From the NCBI GenBank assembly GCA_945882755.1, contig CAMCWS010000075.1, positions 1 through 9,636 on the forward strand: 9,636 nt of DNA. The letters run 5' to 3'. The DNA is from Bordetella parapertussis (GTDB lineage: Bacteria; Pseudomonadota; Gammaproteobacteria; Burkholderiales; Burkholderiaceae_C). A program made the translations under genes and the position numbers. This document shows positions 1 through 8,586 of the stretch, one piece after another (the stretch's first letter is position 1; every line of letters begins with the position of its first letter). The notes beneath the pieces were generated by a model. That model saw nothing but the letters and a program-made list of their open reading frames with translations, made no database searches and had not been told where the DNA came from.

Positions 1-314
1 CCAAATACCCACAGCGTTACAGCGACGCCAAAAGCACTGAGTACCATGCCAGACAAGCTGTTGCAGTGCTGCTTGAGCCCTTGGAAGCTCAACTGAAAGT
101 CCACGCACAACAACTTGGCGGGGCTACACCTTGTGCAGCTGACATCGCCATGTTTCCTTTTGTACGCCAATTTGCAGCAGTCGACCAAACTTGGTTTGAG
201 GCCTTGCCTTTGCCAGCTGTAAAGGCGTGGTTAATGGCTTGGTTGACCAGCCCACTGTTTGAGCAGGCAATGGTCAAAACAGCGGCTAGCGGACAAACAG
301 GCAAGGTGCCATAA
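1..314 (+). CDS. Glutathione S-transferase family protein, C-terminal part (5' end outside window)
   Basis: The reading frame is open from the first full codon at base 3 to a TAA at 312-314, giving 103 residues without a start, so this is the 3' end of a longer gene. The segment around ATPCAADIAMFPFVRQFA, followed by VDQTWF, a proline-containing stretch and WLxxWLTSPLFEQAMVK, is typical of the all-helical C-terminal domain of bacterial glutathione S-transferases; the ADIAxFPF piece is its conserved N-capping/hydrophobic-staple helix. The N-terminal thioredoxin-like domain that binds glutathione lies off the window, so substrate class cannot be judged. An internal ATG at 66 is not the likely start because homology runs upstream of it. 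The gene ends 6 bases from the broken ppk2 gene on the opposite strand. The family call is fairly secure; the specific function is unknown. Confidence 0.75.
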   Translation, partial: KYPQRYSDAKSTEYHARQAVAVLLEPLEAQLKVHAQQLGGATPCAADIAMFPFVRQFAAVDQTWFEALPLPAVKAWLMAWLTSPLFEQAMVKTAASGQTGKVP

Positions 315-320
315 AGCTTT

Positions 321-1055
321 CCACCATGGAGCTTCTGGGATGTGGGTGCGCTCAATCATTGTTTCCTTTGCGCGTGTGTAGTCTTCCCAGCGACGTCGAC
401 TCTCCTAGTCCATTGGACTGAGCTTCCACTGCTTCAAAGGATCATGAATGCGACCCAGAAAGCGGGCGTGTTGTTCATCATCTGTGATGGAAAACCAATA
501 CTTCAACAAGATGATTCCGCTTCGCACAAGCATTTTTTCAAATTCAGGGACTGTCCTAAAGAACTCTTCGTATTCATCGTCGGTGCAAAACCCCATGACC
601 CGCTCCACCCCTGCGCGGTTGTACCAACTTCGGTCAAACAGCACGATTTCGCCTGATGCAGGCAGGTGCGTGACGTATCGTTGAAAGTACCACTGTGTGC
701 GTTCTCTGTCGTTAGGTGCAGGAAGCGCTGATACCCGGCAAACACGTGGATTAAGTCTTTGGGTAATGCGCTTGATAACGCCCCCTTTTCCTGCGGCATC
801 GCGTCATTCAAAAAGAATCACCACTTTTTGCTTGCTGGCTACAACCCAGTCTTGGAGTTTGACAAGTTCGCCTTGCAAACGTAGCAGTTCACGAAAATAA
901 ATGGCCTGGTTTTTTTTTCTCTTCTTCAGTGGCAAAGAGATTGTTTTCGTTCCCACCATCTTCAATGGCCATCTCCAATTCTTCGTCGATGGAATCTAAG
1001 ATGTCGTCTCGAATTTTTTCAATTGCGCTGCATCAAGTAGGGATTTGGCTTCCAT
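321..1055 (-). pseudogene. ppk2: Broken polyphosphate kinase 2 (PPK2) gene
   Basis: The minus strand, read through several lesions, gives a recognisable PPK2, the family that moves phosphate between polyphosphate and nucleoside diphosphates. It starts at ATG 1055 (MEAKSLLDAAQL, preceded by AAGGTGA). A lost base in the A-run at 1014-1019 shifts frame to KIRDDILDSIDEELEMAIED. An extra base in the nine-A run at 910-918 shifts again to YFRELLRLQGELVKLQDW. The Walker A region reads [18 protein letters not shown], with TGA (804-806) where the family has Gly. Then come [36 protein letters not shown] (Walker B region) and [12 protein letters not shown] at 405-407 replaces the Leu of MDLESRRRWEDYTRAK. 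Homology stops after HIPEAPWW at about 321, so the C-terminus is lost. Five independent lesions make function very unlikely. Homopolymer sequencing errors could explain the two frameshifts, but not the stop codons and truncation. Confidence 0.9.
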
Positions 1056-1389
1056 ACTTCACCTTTGACTGTTAGAGCCACTTTGTATGCCGTGATCATT
1101 AAGGCTTCATGACGTTGTAGTGCGAAAGTCACTTTAAGATTTGAGTTGACCTAAATCAGCAAACTGCGCGGAATCCGGCCGTTTTGCAGACCACAACTTA
1201 TGAGGGTGGAACTTGCGGTGGGGCGGTGTTGAAGCAGTCACTGTTTGAAAGCTTGTGCTGCGGGTGACAGCCTTTTGCCGTCTGAATACACCACATACTA
1301 AATTCCATAGAACTTATCGAGACCAATTTATTTCGCAGTAGTGTCCCGCATTTTTAAATTAGACCTCAGGACTATTCAACATAATGGGC
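1056..1389. other. Gene-free stretch between the ppk2 remnant and the small ORF
   Basis: These 334 bases hold no open frame of note on either strand. The minus strand contains a short stretch (about 1211-1309) that resembles a decayed LysR-type regulator C-terminus, annotated separately. The end next to ppk2 carries that gene's ribosome binding site (AAGGTGA) and must once have held its promoter. An imperfect FNR/Dnr-like dyad, TTGACCTAAATCAG, lies at 1146-1159. No tRNA, terminator or insertion-sequence end was recognised. Confidence 0.6.
1211..1309 (-). pseudogene. Possible remnant of a LysR-type regulator C-terminus
   Basis: Read on the minus strand from about 1309 downwards, one frame gives YGI-stop-YVVYSDGKRLSPAAQAFKQ-stop-LLQHRP. 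The run YVVYSDGKRLSPAAQAF is the kind of C-terminal signature found in many LysR-type regulators (WYVVHxxGKRLSPAAQAF). The intact CbbR in this window ends comparably, with WHVVHTLSKLLSPAAEAF. A single change TGG to TAG (1298-1300) would explain the first stop at the position usually occupied by Trp, and TGG to TGA (1238-1240) the second. Upstream of this stretch the same frame holds another stop at 1328-1330 and no further homology that I recognise. Only about 30 codons are visible, so the call rests on one motif. If correct, it is the tail of a deleted and decayed regulator gene and adds to the eroded character of the region. Confidence 0.5.
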
Positions 1390-1671
1390 TCAATCGCCAT
1401 CTTCATTCTCACGCGCAAGTTCCGACTTGAGGCGATAGGCATCAATGTCGAAGTCGGTGCTGTCCGATACAGCGGCAAGTAACAAGGGTTCAATTCGTTC
1501 CCGCTCATCCTCGGACTCGGCGGTTGTGAAGCCGGCAGTAACCGCTTCAGCGAAAAGCTTTCCCGTCAGCCTCTTTGCCTTTACCTCGTGGCTTTCGATG
1601 TCGGGATTGGCACCGGGAAGAATATTTTCCTCGATCCATGCTTCAGCCCATCTAAAGAATCGTTTACTCAT
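1390..1671 (-). CDS. Small protein of unknown function, possibly DUF768-like
   Basis: This 93-residue frame starts at ATG 1671 behind a plausible ribosome binding site (GGCGGGA, about 6 bases upstream) and ends at TGA 1390-1392. The product is acidic and soluble-looking. Its N-terminus, MSKRFFRWAEAWIEENI, is probably amphipathic helix. A middle part, AKRLTGKLFAEAVTAGFTTAE, is followed by an acidic region and a tail rich in Asp and Glu. No membrane segment or signal peptide is visible. The short FxxWxxxWIxEN start and the LFAEAxxAGxxxAE block recall the DUF768 family of small alphaproteobacterial proteins, but this is from memory and weak. It sits between the decayed region and cbbR, transcribed in the same direction as cbbR and 172 bases downstream of it. 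No function can be assigned. A coding role is supported by the RBS, the absence of a better overlapping frame and the protein-like composition. Confidence 0.6.
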   Translation of the reverse strand: MSKRFFRWAEAWIEENILPGANPDIESHEVKAKRLTGKLFAEAVTAGFTTAESEDERERIEPLLLAAVSDSTDFDIDAYRLKSELARENEDGD

Positions 1672-1843
1672 AACGTCCCGCCTATCAAATGAATCAACAA
1701 CGACACCGGCTTCCCGGGCCCAAGAGGCTTGCCCTGTAAGTCAGGTCAATTCCGAGGGATATTAATATACAGCAAGGATTGCGGTTTGAGGCCTGCCAAC
1801 AAAATTCCATTGAGGCAAAGAATGCGGGCATTAAAAAAGCCCT

Positions 1844-2779
1844 TTACGCACGAGGTTGTCGCACCGCTCCAAACTGCGTAGCCAAATCACTTTCCCCATG
1901 CTCCAGCACAAAGTAACGAAACGCTTCCGCAGCAGGTGAAAGAAGCTTTGAAAGGGTGTGCACCACATGCCAAGCTCGGACCACAGGAGAACCGCGCAGA
2001 TCCAAAATACATAGCTGCGTGGCTTGCAACTCCAAACCTATGGTGTGCAGAGATAAAAAACTCAAGCCCAAATTCGCTTTCACAGCTTGTTTGATGGCAT
2101 CGTTGCTTTGCAGTTCCATAGAAAAACGCGGTTGAAAACGGGCTTGCAAAAAAAACGCTTCCATGGCGCTGCGGGTGCCTGAGCCTTGTTCGCGAACAAT
2201 GAAAGACTGCTGTCGCAAATCTTCAGCCTGTAAGCCAGACTCGCCGGCCAAGGGGTGTTCGGGGGAAGCTACAAACACCAAGGGGTTGGCAGCAAAAGGT
2301 TCTGCGCGCACAGATATTTCAGACGGTGGGCTGCCCATGATGGCAATGTCAACCTCGCTGTTTTGCAACCATTGGATAAGCTCTAAACGGTTGCCCACTT
2401 TCAAAACAAGCTCGATGCCTTCATGCTCGTTCAAAAACTTTCGCAACATGGCCGGAATGAAATAGGTGGTGGTGTCGACCATGCCGATGGTCAATTTACC
2501 GGTCTCAATCCTTTGTAAACGAGCTGCGGCGTCTTCTGCGTCTTTGAGCAGGGCAAGCATTTTGCGGGCATAAACCAGCAGGTACTCGCCGCTGGTTGTC
2601 AGGGACACTTTTCGACCTTGGCGCTCGAACAAAGGCATGCCTACTTCCGCCTCTAACTCCTTGATTTGCATCGTGATTGCGGGCGCAGACACATGCAAAG
2701 TCTCGGCCGCTTTGGCAAAACTCAGGTGGCGGGCCACAGCGTTGAACACCCGCAATTGTCGGAAGGTGGCATTTTTCAA
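1844..2779 (-). CDS. cbbR: LysR-type transcriptional regulator of the CBB operon, CbbR
   Basis: CbbR activates the divergent cbb operon, usually in response to metabolites such as RuBP, PEP or NADPH. The 311-residue protein has the LysR layout: an N-terminal winged helix-turn-helix (about 1-65, including FRQLRVFNAVARHLSFAKAA and SAPAITMQIKELEAEVG), a linker helix, then a substrate-binding-protein-like effector domain (about 90-300). TFRQLRxFxAVARHLSF at the very N-terminus is characteristic of CbbR. The start is TTG at 2777-2779: an in-frame TAA lies directly upstream and the family N-terminus begins at this codon. No convincing Shine-Dalgarno sequence precedes it, so translation may be weak. 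The gene is divergent from cbbL across a 97-base gap, the classic cbbR arrangement, and is probably autoregulated from that gap. The name rests on sequence type plus position. Confidence 0.93.
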   Translation of the reverse strand: MKNATFRQLRVFNAVARHLSFAKAAETLHVSAPAITMQIKELEAEVGMPLFERQGRKVSLTTSGEYLLVYARKMLALLKDAEDAAARLQRIETGKLTIGMVDTTTYFIPAMLRKFLNEHEGIELVLKVGNRLELIQWLQNSEVDIAIMGSPPSEISVRAEPFAANPLVFVASPEHPLAGESGLQAEDLRQQSFIVREQGSGTRSAMEAFFLQARFQPRFSMELQSNDAIKQAVKANLGLSFLSLHTIGLELQATQLCILDLRGSPVVRAWHVVHTLSKLLSPAAEAFRYFVLEHGESDLATQFGAVRQPRA

Positions 2780-4353
<1,574 letters not shown>

Positions 4354-4355
<2 letters not shown>

Positions 4356-4360
4356 GGAGA
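4354..4360 (+). promoter_or_regulatory. Ribosome binding site of cbbS overlapping the cbbL stop
   Basis: AAGGAGA begins inside the cbbL TAA (4353-4355) and lies nine bases before ATG 4370, or twelve before the tandem ATG at 4373. The overlap suggests coupled, roughly matched translation of the two RuBisCO subunits. Spacing favours the first ATG. Confidence 0.8.
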
Positions 4361-4369
4361 AACCACACC

Positions 4370-4804
4370 ATGATGACCAACCACGGCAATCGCCTCACAC
4401 AAGGCCAGTTCTCCTTCCTGCCCGAACTCACTGACAAACAGATCAGCGCACAGATTGAGTACGCGCTCAGCAAAAACTGGGCACTCGGCGTCGAATACAC
4501 AGACGACCCACATCCCCGTAACACCTACTGGGAGATGTACGGCAACCCGATGTTTGACTTGAAGGACGCTTCAGCAATCTTGACGGAAGTCAATGCCTGC
4601 CGCAAGACGTTCCCTAACCACTACATTCGTGTCACGGCGTTCGATGCAACACAAGGCGTTGAGTCTGTGCAAATGTCTTACATAGTCAACCGTCCCAAAA
4701 CCGAACCCGGCTTCGGTCTGACAAGGCTAGAGATCGGCGGACGTCAGATCCAGTACACCGTGCACAGTTACGCCACCGACAAACCAGAAGGCGAGCGTTA
4801 CTAA
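4370..4804 (+). CDS. cbbS: RuBisCO small subunit, red-type
   Basis: The small subunit caps the CbbL octamer and is needed for full activity and stability. The 144-residue protein has the conserved TQGxFSFLPELTDKQI start, the YALSKNWALGVEYTDDPHPRNTYWEM core and a MFDLKDAS segment. Its long C-terminal part (IGGRQIQYTVHSYATDKPEGERY) is the extension that forms the extra beta-hairpins found only in red-type small subunits, where they line the central solvent channel. This agrees with the form IC large subunit and the CbbX activase next door. Two tandem ATG codons start the frame; the first has better spacing to AAGGAGA. The N-terminus has about seven more residues than the shortest family members. 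Confidence 0.97.
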   Translation: MMTNHGNRLTQGQFSFLPELTDKQISAQIEYALSKNWALGVEYTDDPHPRNTYWEMYGNPMFDLKDASAILTEVNACRKTFPNHYIRVTAFDATQGVESVQMSYIVNRPKTEPGFGLTRLEIGGRQIQYTVHSYATDKPEGERY

Positions 4805-4828
4805 GCGCGCCCAGACTGCGACAAAGCC

Positions 4829-5803
4829 ATGAGCAACTCCTCCATTCCTGGCGTGCGCGCCGAGACAGCCGTGACAACGGCGGCACAAACCTTAGACGCT
4901 CCGGCTTCGGCCCTTAGCCAAGCGCGTAGCGTGGGTGAGGTTTTGGCCCACTCTCAGGTGGAGGAGGTGCTTGCCGAGCTGGACCGAGATCTGGTGGGGT
5001 TAGCCCCGGTCAAGAACCGCATCCGCGATATTGCGGCCTTGCTGGTGATTGACAAGCTGCGCACCAATTTGGGTCTGGTCAGCGAGTCGCCGAGCTTGCA
5101 CATGAACTTTGTGGGCAACCCTGGCACTGGCAAAACCTCGGTTGCCATGCGCATGGCGCAAATCCTGCACCGCTTGGGTTATGTTCGCAAGGGCCACCTG
5201 GTGGCCGTGACCCGCGACGATTTGGTGGGCCAGTACATTGGTCACACCGCACCCAAAACCAAAGAGGTTTTGAAAAAAGCCATGGGTGGGGTGCTGTTCA
5301 TTGACGAGGCTTACTATTTGTACCGCCCCGAAAACGAACGCGACTATGGCCAAGAGGCAATTGAAATATTGCTGCAAGTCATGGAAAACCAGCGAGACGA
5401 TTTGGTGGTGATTCTGGCGGGCTACAAAGACCGAATGGACACCTTCTTCGAATCTAACCCTGGCATGAGCTCGCGCGTCGCACACCACATCGACTTTCCC
5501 GACTATTCGGTTGATGAGTTACTGCAGATTTCTCAAAAAATGTTGGAAGAGCAGAACTATGTGTTTGCGCCGGATGCCGATACGGTTTTCCAGCGCTACC
5601 TAGGCTTACGGGTGCAGCAGCCCCACTTTGCCAACGCCCGCAGCGTGCGCAATGCCTTAGACCGAGCGCGCCTGCGCCAGGCCAGCCGGCTCTTTGCTGA
5701 CCGAGACCGGCAGCTCAGCGCCGATGATTTAAGAACCCTGACTGCGTCCGACTTCGCCGCCAGTCGGGTCTTTCAGCAAGCGGATATTCGCCGGGATGAA
5801 TAA
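4829..5803 (+). CDS. cbbX: Red-type RuBisCO activase, AAA+ ATPase CbbX
   Basis: CbbX is a ring-forming AAA+ remodeller that pulls on the CbbL C-terminus to release inhibitory sugar phosphates; it is allosterically activated by RuBP. The 324-residue protein has Walker A GNPGTGKT (96-103), pore loop YIGHT (136-140), Walker B VLFIDEA (155-161), a sensor-1 region near LAGYK (196-200), an arginine finger in SNPGMSSRV (Arg216) and a sensor-2 region FANARSVRN (267-275). [16 protein letters not shown] is diagnostic of CbbX as opposed to other AAA+ proteins. The N-terminal 40 residues are Ala/Ser-rich and poorly conserved, so the start is less certain. ATG 4829 is 24 bases after cbbS and lacks a clear Shine-Dalgarno, which may set activase below RuBisCO. 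No cbbQ/cbbO pair is present, as expected for a red-type system. Confidence 0.97.
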   Translation: MSNSSIPGVRAETAVTTAAQTLDAPASALSQARSVGEVLAHSQVEEVLAELDRDLVGLAPVKNRIRDIAALLVIDKLRTNLGLVSESPSLHMNFVGNPGTGKTSVAMRMAQILHRLGYVRKGHLVAVTRDDLVGQYIGHTAPKTKEVLKKAMGGVLFIDEAYYLYRPENERDYGQEAIEILLQVMENQRDDLVVILAGYKDRMDTFFESNPGMSSRVAHHIDFPDYSVDELLQISQKMLEEQNYVFAPDADTVFQRYLGLRVQQPHFANARSVRNALDRARLRQASRLFADRDRQLSADDLRTLTASDFAASRVFQQADIRRDE

Positions 5804-6530
5804 ACATATTGAAAGTGATCAGATGCTTAAAGCGCTGATATTTGATGTGGACGGCACCTTGGCCGATACCGAAAGCGCCCATTTGGCAGCCTTTAATCAT
5901 GCCTTTGCCGAGCAAGGCCTAGACTGGCATTGGGACCTTGCTTTGTACACAGGCTTGTTGGAGATTTCCGGCGGCAAAGAGCGCATGTTGCACTATTGGA
6001 AGCATGTTCATCCCGAGATGAAAGACATAGACGGTTCGGGCTTGCGTGACACCATAGACCAGCTTCACGCTTTGAAAACAGCGGCCTACGAAGCTGCGGT
6101 GCAAGATGGTGCTGTCCAGTTGCGCCCTGGGGTTTTGGCGCTGATTCAACAAGCACACCAACAAGGTCTGCGTTTGGCCATTGCCACCACCACATCGCCT
6201 GTCAATATCGCGGTGCTGTTGCGCAATGCCATAGGTCTTGACTGGAAAGATCTGTTTATGGTGATTGAAGATGCTTCCACTGCGCCCAAGAAAAAACCGC
6301 ACCCCCAGGTGTACGTTCAAACCTTGGCCCGGTTGGGTTTGCCATCCAGCGCTTGTTTGGCTATCGAAGACTCTGCCAATGGTTTGCGTGCTGCGGTGTC
6401 AGCAGGGTTGAAAACCATCATCACCCGCAACCAATTCACAGCACACCACGATTTCACTGGCGCATTGCAAGTGTTGCCTGATTTGGGCGGTGTCACGGTC
6501 GAGCAGTTAAGCGTTTGGCACCAACACTGA
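5796..6530 (+). CDS. cbbY: HAD-family sugar-bisphosphate phosphatase CbbY
   Basis: CbbY removes the 1-phosphate from xylulose-1,5-bisphosphate and related misfire products that block RuBisCO, so it works alongside CbbX. The 244-residue HAD protein has motif [12 protein letters not shown] (nucleophile Asp17, acid/base Asp19), a helical cap including SGGKERM, motif II around IATTTSP, the motif III lysine region [10 protein letters not shown], and motif [13 protein letters not shown]. The cap motif GGKER and the operon position favour CbbY over phosphoglycolate phosphatase (CbbZ). The frame's first ATG (5796) overlaps the end of cbbX by eight bases, implying translational coupling. A second ATG at 5823 gives [12 protein letters not shown], which is closer to the usual family N-terminus and may be the true start. 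Neither has a strong ribosome binding site. Confidence 0.92.
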   Translation: MNKHIESDQMLKALIFDVDGTLADTESAHLAAFNHAFAEQGLDWHWDLALYTGLLEISGGKERMLHYWKHVHPEMKDIDGSGLRDTIDQLHALKTAAYEAAVQDGAVQLRPGVLALIQQAHQQGLRLAIATTTSPVNIAVLLRNAIGLDWKDLFMVIEDASTAPKKKPHPQVYVQTLARLGLPSSACLAIEDSANGLRAAVSAGLKTIITRNQFTAHHDFTGALQVLPDLGGVTVEQLSVWHQH

Positions 6531-6549
6531 ACATTTCCTAGGAACAATC

Positions 6550-7644
6550 ATGCCCTTACGCCAACGCACCACACTGACCCAGTACCTGATCGAGGAGCGT
6601 CGCCGCTTTCCTGACTCCAAAGGCGAATTCAATGCCCTGATTTTGGATGTGGCGCTGGCTTGTAAAGCCATTGCCCGAGCCGTGGCCATGGGCGACTTGG
6701 GTGGCTTGTATGGCGATCACGCATCTCAACAAGGTGGCGCCATCAATGTGCAAGGCGAAACGCAGAAAAAACTCGATGTGCTCAGCAATGATTTATTCAT
6801 TCGCGTGAATGAATGGGCGGGTCATTTGGCCGGCATGGCTTCTGAAGAGATGACCGACCCTTACCAAATTCCTGGCAAGTACCCCAGAGGTAAGTACCTG
6901 TTGGTGTTTGATCCCTTGGACGGTTCATCCAATATAGATGTCAATGTGTCGGTGGGCAGTATTTTTTCTATTTTGAGAGCGCCCCAAGACGCCATCGACA
7001 GTGGGCGTGATTTGGTTGAAGCCGATTTCTTGCAAGCTGGTGCAACCCAGTTGGCGGCCGGCTATGCTTTGTACGGCCCCACCACCATGCTGGTGTTGAC
7101 AGTAGGCAATGGTGTGTCAGCCTTCACGTTGGAACCTAATTTGGGCGAGTTCATGTTGACCCATCCCAAATTGCAAGTTCCCGCTGATACCCAAGAGTTC
7201 GCCATCAACGCCTCCAACAGCCGCTTTTGGGAGCCGCCCATCAAGCGCTATGTAGACGAATGCTTGGCTGGCAAATCGGGTGAGCGTGGCAAGGACTTCA
7301 ATATGCGTTGGATTGCCTCCATGGTGGCTGAAGCGCACCGTATTCTGATGCGTGGTGGCGTGTTCATGTATCCGCGTGACACCAAAGACCCTAGCAAGCC
7401 AGGTCGCTTGCGTCTGCTGTACGAAGCCAACCCCATCGGCATGATCATGGAGCAAGCGGGTGGAAGAGCCAGTACCGGTCGCGAACCTATGTTGAGTGTC
7501 AAGCCCAGCAGTTTGCATCAACGTATTGGTTTGGTGTTTGGTTCCAAAAACGAGGTGGATCGGATTGAGCGCTACCACGGCGAACCCGCACCGCGCGAAA
7601 TAGACAACCCGCTGTTTGCAGAACGCACCTTGTTCCGGGATTAA
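6550..7644 (+). CDS. cbbF: Class I fructose-1,6-bisphosphatase (also sedoheptulose-1,7-bisphosphatase role likely)
   Basis: This enzyme hydrolyses fructose-1,6-bisphosphate, and in the CBB cycle probably sedoheptulose-1,7-bisphosphate, at the C1 phosphate. The 364-residue length and motifs are those of class I FBPase: the metal-binding Glu pair in MASEEM (99-100), [11 protein letters not shown] (120-130, with metal ligands Asp121 and Asp124), [23 protein letters not shown], and the substrate-binding NSRFWEPP and [17 protein letters not shown] segments. The N-terminus [19 protein letters not shown] is standard. ATG 6550 follows TAGGAA by five bases and lies 19 bases after cbbY, so it belongs to the same transcript. 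The gene symbol fbp would apply if this were the housekeeping copy; the operon position supports cbbF. Bifunctionality is inferred from the pathway, not from visible residues. Confidence 0.96.
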   Translation: MPLRQRTTLTQYLIEERRRFPDSKGEFNALILDVALACKAIARAVAMGDLGGLYGDHASQQGGAINVQGETQKKLDVLSNDLFIRVNEWAGHLAGMASEEMTDPYQIPGKYPRGKYLLVFDPLDGSSNIDVNVSVGSIFSILRAPQDAIDSGRDLVEADFLQAGATQLAAGYALYGPTTMLVLTVGNGVSAFTLEPNLGEFMLTHPKLQVPADTQEFAINASNSRFWEPPIKRYVDECLAGKSGERGKDFNMRWIASMVAEAHRILMRGGVFMYPRDTKDPSKPGRLRLLYEANPIGMIMEQAGGRASTGREPMLSVKPSSLHQRIGLVFGSKNEVDRIERYHGEPAPREIDNPLFAERTLFRD

Positions 7645-7675
7645 CCCCAGACTATTTACTGATTGAAAGAAAAGC

Positions 7676-8548
7676 ATGTCTGTCAAACACCCCATCATTG
7701 CCATCACAGGTTCCTCAGGTGCAGGAACGACCTCGGTAACCCGCACTTTTGAAAATATTTTCCGCCGCGAAAAGGTTTCAGCTGCCGTCATAGAGGGCGA
7801 CAGCTTTCACCGCTACGACCGTTTGGAAATGCGCAAAAAAGCCGCTGATGCTGAAAAGCAGGGCGACAAAAACTTCAGTCATTTCGGACCCACCACCAAT
7901 TTGTTTGCCGAACTCGAAACATTGTTTCGCAGCTACAGCGAAACCGGCACGGGCAAGCGCCGCAAGTATTTACATGATCACGAAGAAGCTGCCCCCTACA
8001 AGCAAGAACCTGGCACCTTCACACCTTGGGAAGACGTGCCCAGCGGCACCGACCTGCTGTTTTATGAAGGTCTGCATGGCGCGGTGGTAACGCCTGAAGT
8101 TAACATCGCCCAGCACCCCGACTTGTTGATTGGCGTGGTGCCCGTCATCAACTTGGAGTGGATTCAAAAGCTTTGGCGCGACAAGTCTAAGCGTGGCTAC
8201 TCTACCGAGGCTGTGACCGACACTATCCTGCGCCGTATGCCCGATTATGTGAACTACATCTGCCCGCAGTTCGCCCATACCCATGTGAATTTCCAACGGG
8301 TACCTTGTGTGGACACTTCAAATCCATTCATTGCGCGTGAAATTCCCGCCCCCGATGAAAGCTTTGTGGTGATTCGCTTCGCCAACCCCAAAGGCATTGA
8401 CTTTCCCTACTTGCTCAACATGATCCACGACTCCTTCATGTCACGCGCCAACACCGTGGTGGTGCCTGGTGGCAAGATGGAGCTCGCCATGCAACTCATC
8501 TTCACGCCCTTTGTGTGGCGCATGATGGAACGCAAGAAAAAGGCCTAA
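7676..8548 (+). CDS. cbbP: Phosphoribulokinase
   Basis: Phosphoribulokinase uses ATP to turn ribulose-5-phosphate into ribulose-1,5-bisphosphate, the RuBisCO substrate, and is a marker of the CBB cycle. The 290-residue protein is the short bacterial type. Its P-loop is [12 protein letters not shown] (10-21), the family's version lacking the usual Walker lysine. The catalytic region [10 protein letters not shown] (40-49) holds Asp42, His45 and Arg49; YEGLHGAV holds Glu131; LWRDKSKRG (167-174) holds Arg168, Asp169 and Arg173. All of these sit at the same numbers as the catalytic residues known from the Rhodobacter sphaeroides enzyme, as I recall them, which supports ATG 7676 as the start. It lies 31 bases after cbbF behind a purine-rich GAAAGAAAAG. 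The family is normally NADH-activated and AMP-inhibited; nothing here indicates otherwise. Confidence 0.97.
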   Translation: MSVKHPIIAITGSSGAGTTSVTRTFENIFRREKVSAAVIEGDSFHRYDRLEMRKKAADAEKQGDKNFSHFGPTTNLFAELETLFRSYSETGTGKRRKYLHDHEEAAPYKQEPGTFTPWEDVPSGTDLLFYEGLHGAVVTPEVNIAQHPDLLIGVVPVINLEWIQKLWRDKSKRGYSTEAVTDTILRRMPDYVNYICPQFAHTHVNFQRVPCVDTSNPFIAREIPAPDESFVVIRFANPKGIDFPYLLNMIHDSFMSRANTVVVPGGKMELAMQLIFTPFVWRMMERKKKA

Positions 8549-8574
8549 AGGCCACCCCCCCCTTAATTTTTTAT

Positions 8575-8580
8575 CTGGAG
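8575..8580 (+). promoter_or_regulatory. Ribosome binding site deciding the cbbA start
   Basis: CTGGAG lies six bases before ATG 8587. It sets the start there rather than at a GTG-type codon at 8515 in the same frame, which would extend the protein over the end of cbbP with residues foreign to the family. Confidence 0.75.
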
Positions 8581-8586
8581 AATTTC

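Noticed and set aside
503..811. A 102-codon minus-strand frame beginning at TTG
   Set aside because: It is an out-of-frame reading of the ppk2 pseudogene. The PPK2-like residues ([23 protein letters not shown]) lie in a different frame of the same strand.
342..900. Plus-strand frames in this interval
   Set aside because: They are antisense to the ppk2 remnant, show no family resemblance and have poor start contexts.
1759..1768. Perfect palindrome ATATTAATAT
   Set aside because: It is short and AT-only, so easily due to chance, and no partner site or promoter arrangement was seen.
1810..1850. Possible cbbR terminator (GGGC with GCCC around a T-rich segment just after the stop)
   Set aside because: The T-run lies in the loop of a 4-bp stem and no U-tract follows on the minus strand, so it does not look like an intrinsic terminator.
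4795..4808. Five-base-pair hairpin over the cbbS stop codon
   Set aside because: The stem is short with a G-T pair and no U-tract, too weak to call a terminator or attenuator between cbbS and cbbX.
7117..7791. Long minus-strand frame of 224 codons across cbbF and the cbbP start
   Set aside because: It is antisense to strongly recognised genes, with low-complexity composition typical of shadow frames.
8515..8586. N-terminal extension of the aldolase frame into cbbP
   Set aside because: The extension overlaps the cbbP end, and the good RBS plus the conserved [18 protein letters not shown] start place the true start at 8587.
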